Shown here: positions 1 through 6,882 of the stretch, piece by piece | How the letters are laid out: the number at the start of each line of letters is the position of its first letter | How positions within the stretch are numbered: the stretch's first letter is position 1 | NCBI GenBank assembly: GCA_021818605.1 | Contig: JAKAUH010000873.1 | Coordinates: 1 to 8,910 of the forward strand | Origin: Planctomycetota bacterium | GTDB lineage: Bacteria; Planctomycetota; Planctomycetia; Isosphaerales; Isosphaeraceae | Length of the DNA stretch: 8,910 nucleotides | Reading direction: 5' to 3' | The notes under the pieces: generated by a model | What the model was told of the DNA's origin: nothing | Database searches by the model: none | The model's input: the letters and a program-made list of their open reading frames with translations, nothing else | Program-made: the position numbers and the translations under genes

Positions 1-13
1 GCTCTTCCGATCT
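1..13. other. Illumina adapter remnant at contig edge
   Basis: The first 13 bases read GCTCTTCCGATCT, the reverse complement of AGATCGGAAGAGC, which is the constant start of the Illumina TruSeq adapter. The match is 13 of 13 and lies exactly at the end of the sequence, where untrimmed adapter is expected. These bases should not be counted as genomic; they add four spurious codons (ending RKS) to the kinase frame. Confidence 0.93.
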
Positions 14-1789
14 CTCGGGTCGAGGCCCGGCTCGGTCGGCACGACCCGCGGCCGAGTCAGCCCCGGGCCCGGCGTCACGTCCCAGAGCACCACCTGCCGG
101 TGCAGATCCCAGGTTGCCAGCGCCCGACCATCCGGCGACCATGCCCAGCCCTGAACGGACGCCTCGTGACCGCCCACGCGCGAGAACTCGCGGTGCGCCT
201 GACGCCTCAGATACCGCCAGGCGAAGCCCCTCGAATCGGGCTCGCCCAGGTCCGGCTCCAGGTCGTCCAGGATCTCCTGGGCCAGGTCGACCTGGTGCGC
301 GTCAAGCGCCTCGCGCGCACGGCGCAAACCCTCGGCATGATGATGGCGATACGCCAGCCGGCGCCGCTCCTCGGCGATCGTGGCCTGCCTCCTGGCCAGC
401 TCAGCGTTGCGGTCGGCACGCTTGACCTGGGTCTGGAGTTCGCGATTGTGTCGCTCCAGCGAGGTGACCCACCACGCAAAACCGCTGGCCAGGCTGGAGG
501 CCAGCAGGATCACCAGGCCGAGGAGCACCGCCACGTCCGGTTTCCGCCTCGCCCATCGCCCCGCACGGTTGACCAGCGACACCGGCTTTCCCACGATCGG
601 CTGCCCGTCGAGGAACCGCCGCAGATCGTCGCGTAGCGCTGCCGCGGTGTCATACCGCCGGGTCGACTCCTTGCGCAGGCACTTGAGGCAAATTGTCTCC
701 AGATCGCGCGGCAGCCCGGGACAGAGCGTCCGAGGTGCGATCGGTTCGGCCTCAAGCACCTGTCGCATCACCTCGGCCTCGGTCTCGCCATGAAACGGCG
801 GGCGACCGGTCACAAGCTCGTACAGGGTGGCGCCGATCGCGTAGATGTCCGCCGACGGACCCACCTCGCCCCGGCGCCCCGCCGCCTGCTCGGGCGCCAT
901 GTAACGCAGCGTCCCCACCCGCATCCCACTCGACGAGTCCTCGCCCGCCGCCGCGACGAGCTTCGCCAACCCAAAATCGGTAAGCCGCGGCCGGAACCCG
1001 CCCGGCCCGGTACTCGGCTCGAGGATGATGTTGTCCGGCTTGATGTCGCGGTGGAGGATCCCACGCTCATGCGCGTGCTGCACCTGCGGCAAGTCGCGGA
1101 GCAGCGCGCGGAAATCGACGGAGGATCCCACGCTCATGCGCGTGCTGCACCGCGTCGGCCAGCGCCTCGGCCCACGCGGCCACGACTCGCGGCGACATCG
1201 GTTCGCCGTGCGCCCGCAACCAGCGTCGCAGGCTCGGCCCGTCGCAGTATTCCGACGCAATGAAATACCCCAGCGGGCGTAGCTCGCCCGCATCGAAAAC
1301 GCGCACGATCCCCGGATGATCCAGCCGCGCCGCGGCACGCGCTTCACGCAGGAAACCCCCGACGTCCCCAGGAGCCAGCAACCGCTCGGGCACCGGCATC
1401 TTCAACGCCACCTGGCGCCCCAGCAACCGATCGCGCGCCCGCACCACGAACCCAAACCCACCCGCGCCCAGTTCCTCGAGGATCTCGAATCGCTCGAGCA
1501 GGACAGAGGCCCCGCTCGGGCCAGCTCCGTTGCCGTGTTCCCCCGGCACCGCCTCGTCCTGACCACCGCCGCCTCTCACGCTCGACCCCTCCGCGGCGTC
1601 GAGCATGCGGAGGAGCAGCATCAACCGTCCCTGGCCGCGCTCGTTGTTCTGACTTGACGGTAGCGGATCGGTGCGAACGGATTCGATTCTGGAATCCGCC
1701 GCATGCCCATCGAGCGGTTGGTCGTACGCCAGCAGCCGGCGCATCCTCCGCCGCTCGGACGAGGTCGGTATCACCTCACTGGAGATCAT
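14..1789 (-). pseudogene. Broken Ser/Thr protein kinase with WD40 C-terminus, partial
   Basis: This is a membrane-anchored Hanks-type kinase of the planctomycete kinase-WD40 class. From the ATG at 1789, the kinase domain begins near residue 101, with Gly loop GAGGFG (108-113), VALK lysine K130 and alpha-C Glu in FLREAR (E149). After QHAHERGIL the frame is lost through a 67-bp insertion and runs on to a stop near 1067. The correct frame resumes at about 1083 with HRDIKPDN, then TDFGLAK, YMAPEQ, a C-lobe with LKCLRKE, a membrane helix (about 540-480), a coiled coil (about 470-300) and the start of a WD40 repeat (SPDGRALATWD...VVLWDV, about 175-75). The 3' end is cut by the contig edge. As read there are two pieces: an N-lobe fragment (1067-1789) and a C-terminal piece that could start at the ATG at 1137. 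Neither holds a full kinase. The start lies next to the sigma gene end, so the two were probably cotranscribed. Family identity is certain; real decay versus assembly error is open. Confidence 0.88.
1053..1151. repeat. 32-bp direct repeat flanking a 67-bp frameshifting insertion
   Basis: Bases 1053-1084 and 1120-1151 are identical over 32 bp, beginning ggaggatcccacgctc. They are separated by 35 bp that has no counterpart in a normal kinase. The period is 67 bp, one more than a multiple of three, so the extra unit shifts the frame. On the minus strand both copies encode QHAHERGIL just before the catalytic loop; only the 1053 copy continues into HRDIKPDN. Removing one period restores a continuous kinase domain. 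Confidence 0.9.
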
Positions 1790-1798
1790 GTCCGGTCC

Positions 1799-2308
1799 TC
1801 AATAGAACTCGCGCAGCCGCGCAATCGCGCGTGTAAAGCATCCGCGCCGCGTCCTGGGAGACCTCCCTCGCCACGCCTATCTGGGCGAACGACACCTGAT
1901 CCCACAGCCACATGCGAATCACCTGGCGATGTCGCTCGGGTAATCGACTGAGCGCCGCGTCGAGTGCCGCGCGTTGATCGTTCTCGCCAGCAATCCGGCT
2001 GAGACGACTGGAGTGACTGCCTTCTCGTCGACCGCCCGCCGGCCCGAACCAGCCTTCGTCACCCGCCGCCGCCGCCCGTTCAGCGCCGCATGCACCAGTA
2101 TCGCCCTCAGCCACGCTCGAAGCTGCCCCGGCGTCCGACCGCGGAACCGCGAGAACTCGTTTCATCCACGCAGCACTGTCCCCTGCACCAGATCCGAGGT
2201 CGCCCGTAAAACCGCGTCCTCCGCCCACCGCCCGCGCCTGGCGACGAGTCGCCAGAGCCCTGACCCAACTGGCTCACTCGCCGCTGACATCACTGACCCA
2301 GTCCTCAT
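1799..2308 (-). pseudogene. Degraded RNA polymerase sigma factor (ECF/SigZ-like)
   Basis: Reading through the lesions gives a small sigma70-family protein that directs RNA polymerase to promoters. Region 2 includes ATSDLVQGTVLRG, then NEFSRFRGRTPGQLRAWLRA and ILVHAALNGRRRR. Region 4 includes ALDAALSRLPERHRQVI, then WDQVSFAQIGVAREVSQDAA and MLYTR. Three lesions break it. A TGA at 2162-2164 stands where VLRG-W-NEF would be expected. A one-base loss near 2010 shifts VTP to SSRLSRIAG. A frame change near 1828 (two bases lost in a CG run, or one gained) replaces an expected ending AIARLREFY. With that last frame repaired, the stop is at 1799, nine bases before the kinase ATG. As read, the downstream frame instead ends at 1776 inside the kinase start. 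ATGs at 2323, 2308 and 2290 are all in frame; I chose 2308 because GGAGG lies just before it, though very close. Only about 35 residues precede SDLVQ, which seems short. Sigma-kinase pairs are typical of planctomycetes. Confidence 0.8.
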
Positions 2309-2347
2309 TCCTCCCACGTACATCCAAGCACAAATGAGCCGTCAGCC

Positions 2348-2377
2348 AGTATGATCGGGACCGATGCGGGAAATCAA
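2348..2377 (-). promoter_or_regulatory. Possible sigma70-type promoter of the sigma-kinase unit
   Basis: On the minus strand, TTGATT (2377-2372) is followed after 18 bases by CATACT (2353-2348). Transcription would begin near 2341, just upstream of the sigma-factor ATGs at 2323 and 2308. The -35 box matches consensus at 4 of 6 positions and the -10 box is weak, so this is a placement-supported guess. The surrounding 2309-2580 gap is lower in GC than the genes and contains nothing else I can support. Confidence 0.35.
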
Positions 2378-2580
2378 GTGTGGCGTCGCCGGATTCACGA
2401 TACTGATTTCTCCATTCGACCGGGTCGATCTGGCATCACTGGCGGCCGATCGAGCCCATTCTCATGGCCGAAAGCTGGGAAATCGGACCCCAGGCTCAGG
2501 TATCACCATGAATGATCGAGCCTCGATGAAGGCAAGCGAGCCTCAGAACCAACGCATCAGATTTTCCGATCGGTTCGACC

Positions 2581-2847
2581 TCAGTGATAGAGGAGCATCA
2601 GTGAAAAGGCGATCTGGAAGAAGAGGAAGGCCAGAACCAACCCTGATGCGACACGGGCACCGAGCCGACCCCGGCGCACGCCACTGATCGCGAACAGCAA
2701 GGCACATGCCCAGCACAGGACGCCGAGCATCACGTTCAATGCGTCCGGTAGCCGGAGCGCGCTCGTGATGAACATCAACAGCACGAAAACCGGCGCGAGG
2801 TAGCCCTCCCAGTCCGCACGGCCTTCGTCCCCGGCGACTTCACCCAT
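2581..2847 (-). CDS. Small three-helix membrane protein, unknown function
   Basis: The 88-residue product has an acidic, soluble start (MGEVAGDEGRADWEG) and then three hydrophobic segments: about residues 17-31, 36-55 and 67-86. A basic loop, GVRRGRLGAR, between the second and third suggests that loop is cytoplasmic. It ends in LMLLYH. The start at 2847 is preceded by AGGTGG five bases upstream. An ATG at 2874 would add nine residues and cannot be excluded. The frame stays open far upstream on this strand, but that part lies opposite the zinc-ribbon gene and reads as Arg/Ser/Pro-rich shadow. I do not recognise a family. It is divergent from the 3170 operon and unlinked to the sigma-kinase pair except by strand. 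Hydrophobic patterning in a high-GC window makes a real gene likely. Confidence 0.65.
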   Translation of the reverse strand: MGEVAGDEGRADWEGYLAPVFVLLMFITSALRLPDALNVMLGVLCWACALLFAISGVRRGRLGARVASGLVLAFLFFQIAFSLMLLYH

Positions 2848-3160
2848 CAGGGCCACCTGACTCGCGTGACGCATGCATCCGCAGCCCACCCACTTTGCAT
2901 CCAGGGTTCTAACCAGACACCGTACACTGCGGAGCGAAACACGAAAAGCAAATAGCGAAGGCAAACCGAACATCGAACACCGAGGAATCCGGCAATCACC
3001 CGGGGCCGCGGAGTGCCGGCTCACGCCTCCCGATTGACCGGAGCACCCTGGCTCCTGATAATTCCGACACCTCTCGACATCCCGGCCGGTTGCCTGCATG
3101 CTCGTGTAACCAGCAGCGAGGACGCCAGGCCAGGCTGTCCGGGACGAGTGCTCCAATGAG
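2848..3160. other. Divergent intergenic region
   Basis: This 313-bp gap separates the leftward membrane-protein gene from the rightward operon. Its left half (about 2890-2990) is A-rich on the plus strand and lower in GC. The only site I can support is the rightward promoter at 3034-3062. I found no convincing leftward promoter: candidate boxes upstream of 2847 have spacers of 19-21 bases or poor matches. Confidence 0.6.
3034..3062 (+). promoter_or_regulatory. Sigma70-type promoter of the zinc-ribbon/TPR-like operon
   Basis: TTGACC (3034-3039) and GATAAT (3057-3062) are separated by exactly 17 bases. Each differs from consensus at one position, which is striking in such GC-rich DNA. The predicted start is near 3069, giving a leader of about 100 bases before the first gene. 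No operator-like inverted repeat is obvious around it. Confidence 0.6.
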
Positions 3161-3169
3161 GTGACCGCT

Positions 3170-4627
3170 TTGGGATTCCTGGGCCGGGCCAAGAAGCTGT
3201 TGCGGGACCTGGGGACGGAGCCCCCAGGGCGGGAGCAGTACTTCAACGTGCTGTGCGCCTCGGGCCACCGGGTCCGGGGCGAGCGGACGGAGGGATACCA
3301 GGCGCTGCGGTGTCCGGCGTGCGGCGAGGGGGTCTTCGTCCTGCCGTGCAGCCCGCTGCCCGAGCCGGTCCCACCGCCCGGGATGGCGTCCAGGCGGGCC
3401 CGCTCAGCCCGCCCGCGCGGGGGCCGGGTGGCGGAGGGCCCGGTCGAGCTGGCCGACGCGGCCGAGGGCTCGCTGGAGCTCGAGCTGGAAGATGAATCCG
3501 CCGGTCTGGCCGACGACCAGATCATCTGGGACGACGATTCCGACGCCGTCGGTAACGGATCTCGCGCCGCGGGACCGGCAACGGCGCGGGTCTCTCCCGA
3601 GGACCTCGCTGCGGCGGAGATCGAGGCCGCCCGCCGCAAGGAGGCGGCCGCGAGTCGTGAGGCGGGATCGGCCGCCGCGCGTCGAGCCAGCCCCACGCCC
3701 GCGACGACGGGCCGCGGTCGTCCCGCTCCCGCGCCCGGGCAGGGGCAGGGGCAGGCCAGGGGCGCCGAAGCTCGCCCGGCTCGACCGCGGCCCGGAACGG
3801 CCGGCCAGCCCGGAACCGCCCGGCCGTCCCGGCCGCGGCCCGCGCCGGCCGCCCCGATCGAACCCGGCCCGATCCAGGTCGCTCCCCGGCAAAGGACCGG
3901 TCCGAACGTGCCCCTGATCTTCTTCCTGCTGGGTCTGCTGGTCCTCGGGGCCATTGGCTGGCGGGCCTGGCGGTATCATCGCGAGCAACTGCCCCGCGTG
4001 GTGGAACGCGGGCGAGACGAGGGCATCCCGGCCCTCGAGGAAGGCGATTTCGACCGCGCCAACCAGTTGCTCTCCGCCGCCCGGGATGCCGTCGACACGC
4101 TGGGCGGCGCCGTGAACGGCGCCGACGAGATCCGCGCGGCCGCCGACGAGGCCGATCTGTTCGTGAACCTCTGCTCGGAGACTCTCGAGGACCTGCTCGC
4201 CAGGGCCGGCCGGTCGGACCCTGACGCCTGGCAGTCCGAGTTCGACACCCTCTACAAGGGGCGATCCTGCCTGTTCGACACGACCATCGTCTCGACGCCG
4301 GCCGAAGGCGGTTACGAGATCGCATACATCGTCTTCCCGCCCGGCGAGGCCAGTCGCTTCGGCGACGCGGGCCTGGCACTCCCCGACCGCTACGCGCGGA
4401 TCGACCTCGAAGGCTTCGAGCTATTCGAGCAGGCCCACTACGTCCTCAACGCTCATGTCACCTTCGGCGCGAAGATCCGGTCGCTGGACTACGACGCCGC
4501 GAAGAAGCACTGGGTCATTCGGCTGGATCCGAAGAGCGGACGATTCATCCGCCACCACAAGGCCCTCGAGGCCAGCGGCTGGCCGTCTCCCGAGGCGGCC
4601 CAGGTTCCCACGGAGGACATGCCATGA
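3170..4627 (+). CDS. Zinc-ribbon-like, single-pass membrane protein of unknown function
   Basis: The product is 485 residues from the TTG at 3170. The N-terminal basic helix (GRAKKLLRDLG) leads into a zinc-ribbon-like motif with C29-x3-H33 and C48-PA-C51-G. Next come an acidic stretch (about 89-125, with LELELEDE and WDDD), then a long disordered Ala/Pro/Arg/Gly-rich linker to about residue 245. One membrane helix follows (about 247-267, PLIFFLLGLLVLGAIGW). After it comes a helical part (EEGDFDRANQLLSAARDAV) and a beta-rich C-terminal domain ending near RLDPKSGRFIRHH. The likely arrangement is zinc motif inside and C-terminal domain outside, but basic residues lie on both sides of the helix, so topology is not settled. 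I prefer TTG because GAGGTG (3158-3163) sits six bases before it; the GTG at 3161 overlaps that ribosome site and would add three residues. The stop overlaps the next ATG by four bases, so the two genes are probably translationally coupled. No named family recognised. Confidence 0.85.
   Translation: MGFLGRAKKLLRDLGTEPPGREQYFNVLCASGHRVRGERTEGYQALRCPACGEGVFVLPCSPLPEPVPPPGMASRRARSARPRGGRVAEGPVELADAAEGSLELELEDESAGLADDQIIWDDDSDAVGNGSRAAGPATARVSPEDLAAAEIEAARRKEAAASREAGSAAARRASPTPATTGRGRPAPAPGQGQGQARGAEARPARPRPGTAGQPGTARPSRPRPAPAAPIEPGPIQVAPRQRTGPNVPLIFFLLGLLVLGAIGWRAWRYHREQLPRVVERGRDEGIPALEEGDFDRANQLLSAARDAVDTLGGAVNGADEIRAAADEADLFVNLCSETLEDLLARAGRSDPDAWQSEFDTLYKGRSCLFDTTIVSTPAEGGYEIAYIVFPPGEASRFGDAGLALPDRYARIDLEGFELFEQAHYVLNAHVTFGAKIRSLDYDAAKKHWVIRLDPKSGRFIRHHKALEASGWPSPEAAQVPTEDMP
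3737..3762 (+). other. G-quadruplex-type motif inside coding sequence
   Basis: Four G runs (3737-3739, 3742-3745, 3748-3751 and 3759-3762) are separated by loops of 2, 2 and 7 bases, which fits the classical G3+N1-7 pattern. The runs come from a short tandem ggggca repeat encoding PGQGQGQ in the disordered linker of the zinc-ribbon protein. The motif is on the coding strand, so it would also be in the mRNA. Folding is not shown by sequence alone. Confidence 0.5.
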
Positions 4628-6240
4628 ACCGACGCTCGCCGATCGCGGCCGCCGCCGCGCCGCTGCTCTTGATCGCGATCGCGGCCGGCTCGTGGGCTCA
4701 GGGCCGGCAGCCGGCCGGCGCACCGGTCGTCGTCGAGCCCGCCGACCTGGCCAGGCGGCCGGACCTGGTCGGCCGCGAGGTGATTGTCGACGACCGCGTG
4801 GCGTATTACGTCTCCCGCGGCGGCTCGGATGACGAGCTCCAGCTCAAGCGGACGCCGATCACCTTCCGCGTGCCGCGGCGGCTCCGCCCGGCGGCCGGTC
4901 CGAGGATCGCGGCGGCCGTGGTGCGGGGCGTCCTGGAGCGCGAGGGGAATCGACTCGTTTGCCTCGTCAACGGCCTGGAAGTCAAATCGGCCGACGCCGA
5001 ACGCCTCCGCGCCGCCGTGGCGCAGCTCGGACCGCGGGATTACTCGATGCGACGGGCCTGGGCGCGCTGGGCCGAGCGTCGGGCCGTGGAATTCAAGGAC
5101 AATGCCCTGATGCGCCAGGCCCGGGCGCTCGACGCCGAGTCCCTTCGCCTGGAGGGTGACGCCAGGCGAATCGAGGTCAACGCGCCCCAGGAATGGATGG
5201 CGATGGCCCGCGAGGCCCGCCGCCGGAAAGTCCCCGAGCCCGAGCCGTCGGCTCTGGCCCATCGCGCGCTGCACGCCCGGCTCGCCGGCGCGGCCGATCC
5301 CGGTGCCCTGCGTGCCCTGGCGCGCGACGTCGCCGAGTTCTTCCCCGAGGCCGAGCGCGACCAGGCCGCGGCGCGAACAAAGCTGGGCCACTGGGAGCGC
5401 GAATACCTCGATGCGCCGGCCGAGGGATACCGTGACGCCCCCGCCCCGATCCGAAAGGCCCTCGATCGCCGGCTCTGGGCCGAGGTCCAGTCTCGCCTGA
5501 TGGATGCCCAGTCCATCCCCGACCTGCCGACCGCCGTGGAACAGTCCGCGAAAGCCGCAAAGCTCCTTCCCGAGCGGCCCGAGCTCCCCGGCCGCCTGCT
5601 CGAGAAGGGAGTCGGGGCCGTCCGTCGCGATCTCGCCGGGCTCCGCCGCGACGAGGTCAAGGCGCTGGCCGACGTCTATCGCACACGGCTGCACCGCGAG
5701 GACGAGGCCCGAGCCGTCCTGCACGACTGGCTCGAGGCCAGGAAGACCCGCCTCAGCAGGACCGACGCCGAGGGTCGCGTCGCCCTGGCGGGCCTCTACG
5801 AGGATTTGCTGCAGGACCGTGTCACGGCGATCGACCTCCTCCGTAAAGCCTGGGAAATCGATCCGACGTCGCGCGAGACCGCGGAGGCCTTCCGCATCCG
5901 CAATTTCCGCCGATCGAAGGATCAGTGGGTCGACGATAACCCCCAGGGCGGTGGTTCCGCTCCGGCAGATCTCCCGGCTCCGGCGCAACGAGTTGCGGCC
6001 TCGAGCCCGAGTCTCATCGGTCTCACCTCGGAAGAACTCCGGGAGAAACTGATCACGAAACCGGATTCGAAAAACTACATCGCGACCCGCGGTCAGCTCA
6101 TTGAACAAAGAATTTATCTTGACACGGACTCGGTCCGTTATGTAAATCTCCTCCGGACACCTGGTGAGCCGAGATTCCGGGTGATCGCCGATTACACCTT
6201 GCCCCGGCGCGGCCGGAAGGGAGGTCCGCCGGTTCGTTGA
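4624..6240 (+). CDS. Exported helical-repeat protein of unknown function
   Basis: The 538-residue product begins with a signal peptide (MNRRS, then an Ala/Leu/Ile core, likely cleaved after SWA at residue 25). Residues about 35-125 look beta-rich and OB-fold-like: LVGREVIVDDRV, ITFRVPRRL, VVRGVLEREGNRLVCLVNGLEV. Residues about 130-430 are charged and helical, with TPR-like stretches such as VALAGLYEDLLQDRVTAIDL and LLRKAWEIDPTSRETAEAF. After a Pro/Ala/Ser linker, the C-terminus (from about 463) carries LIGLTSEELREKLITKPD, followed by QLIEQRIY and a strand ending RFRVIADYTL. That pattern recalls the small BamE/OmlA-like fold, but this is resemblance only. The ATG overlaps the previous stop as ATGA, so it is the second gene of a tight operon and probably works with the membrane protein before it. 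I saw no catalytic motif, which suggests a binding or scaffolding role. There is no clear terminator right after it. Confidence 0.85.
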   Translation: MNRRSPIAAAAAPLLLIAIAAGSWAQGRQPAGAPVVVEPADLARRPDLVGREVIVDDRVAYYVSRGGSDDELQLKRTPITFRVPRRLRPAAGPRIAAAVVRGVLEREGNRLVCLVNGLEVKSADAERLRAAVAQLGPRDYSMRRAWARWAERRAVEFKDNALMRQARALDAESLRLEGDARRIEVNAPQEWMAMAREARRRKVPEPEPSALAHRALHARLAGAADPGALRALARDVAEFFPEAERDQAAARTKLGHWEREYLDAPAEGYRDAPAPIRKALDRRLWAEVQSRLMDAQSIPDLPTAVEQSAKAAKLLPERPELPGRLLEKGVGAVRRDLAGLRRDEVKALADVYRTRLHREDEARAVLHDWLEARKTRLSRTDAEGRVALAGLYEDLLQDRVTAIDLLRKAWEIDPTSRETAEAFRIRNFRRSKDQWVDDNPQGGGSAPADLPAPAQRVAASSPSLIGLTSEELREKLITKPDSKNYIATRGQLIEQRIYLDTDSVRYVNLLRTPGEPRFRVIADYTLPRRGRKGGPPVR

Positions 6241-6882
6241 GATTGCAGACACGAAGGCCGTTCCATCCAGGAAAGCCGCCTGGGCATCGCACACTCCGAC
6301 GTCAGGCCCCAACCGAGCGCCCTTCTTTCGCCGGTCCATGGCCGAAAGCGGGCCCCGCCTTGACCCGACCCGGCCACTCGCCCGAAACCAGACCGACCGG
6401 ATCTGCCGTAAACTCCGGCCTCCCATGCACTTGCCCCCCGCGTCCGCTCGGCCTTGCGGGTCGCCGGTGGCCGATGCGCCTGGAGACCAGATCCTTGCAC
6501 GGACGGAAGAATCCGGGCGATTGTCCGATCGATCAGGCCTGTCGCCGTCTTTCGGAAGTTTTTTCGGTTTTGTGGCAACCGACCGCCCATTCGCGACGTA
6601 TTATTTCTGGGGACGGCCGCCACTGCCCCTTGTCCGTGGCGCATAATGTGCTATGAGTGACCGTCCGAGGCCCGACGTAGCCGCTTTGGGCCTCGAAGAT
6701 GCAGGCGATGTGCCCGATTTCCAGACCCAGCTCCCCCAGTCCGAGCTATCATCAATTAATCGAATATCCTTCCAGGCTGATGGTGTTATCGACTGGGAAA
6801 AGCTGACAAGTGGTAGTGCGGGTCTGTCGGCCTGATTCCGACCGCCTTGGATCCGCGAGTGATGGACACCTGGAGGTGTGAA
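6241..6882. other. Gene-poor region upstream of the DksA-type gene
   Basis: This 642-bp stretch is lower in GC than its neighbours, especially 6540-6610 and 6735-6800. A T-rich run at 6559-6571 has no adequate stem before it, so I do not call a terminator. TATTAT at 6599-6604 could be a -10 box but has no matching -35. A 60-codon frame at 6653-6835 is described separately. No convincing promoter for the downstream gene was found. Confidence 0.5.
6653..6835 (+). CDS. Possible 60-residue protein, doubtful
   Basis: An ATG at 6653 opens a 60-codon frame ending in TGA, with a fairly normal composition (for example DFQTQLPQSELSSINRISF and GVIDWEKLTSGSAG) rather than the Arg/Pro-rich look of shadow frames. 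Against it, no ribosome-binding site precedes the ATG, and frames of this length arise by chance in GC-rich DNA. I recognise no domain. It may instead be untranslated leader of the DksA-type gene 47 bases downstream. Confidence 0.18.
   Translation: MSDRPRPDVAALGLEDAGDVPDFQTQLPQSELSSINRISFQADGVIDWEKLTSGSAGLSA

Noticed and set aside
14..2308. Programmed frameshifting or stop-codon readthrough in the sigma and kinase genes
   Set aside because: The lesions differ in kind, none sits at a recognisable slippery site with a downstream structure, and the 67-bp insertion cannot be bypassed by a one-base shift without adding foreign residues before HRD.
2464..2475. Shared 12-mer atggccgaaagc with the region near 6338
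   Set aside because: The flanks do not match and one short pair is expected by chance, so it is not called a repeat element.
2364..2687. A 107-codon plus-strand frame
   Set aside because: It has no ribosome site, ends in Arg-rich low-complexity sequence and overlaps the membrane-protein gene on the other strand.
2848..3954. Upstream extension of the small membrane protein frame to 457 codons
   Set aside because: The extension is Arg/Ser/Pro-rich, lies opposite the zinc-ribbon gene, and has no ribosome site at its far start. Only the last 88 codons look protein-like.
4489..6426. A 645-codon open frame on the minus strand
   Set aside because: It lies opposite the exported-protein gene, which has a signal peptide, normal composition and an operon overlap. 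Long antisense frames are common in high-GC DNA, and it shows no domain.
6559..6571. T-rich run as a terminator for the two-gene operon
   Set aside because: No stem of more than about four base pairs precedes it, and it is over 300 bases after the stop codon.
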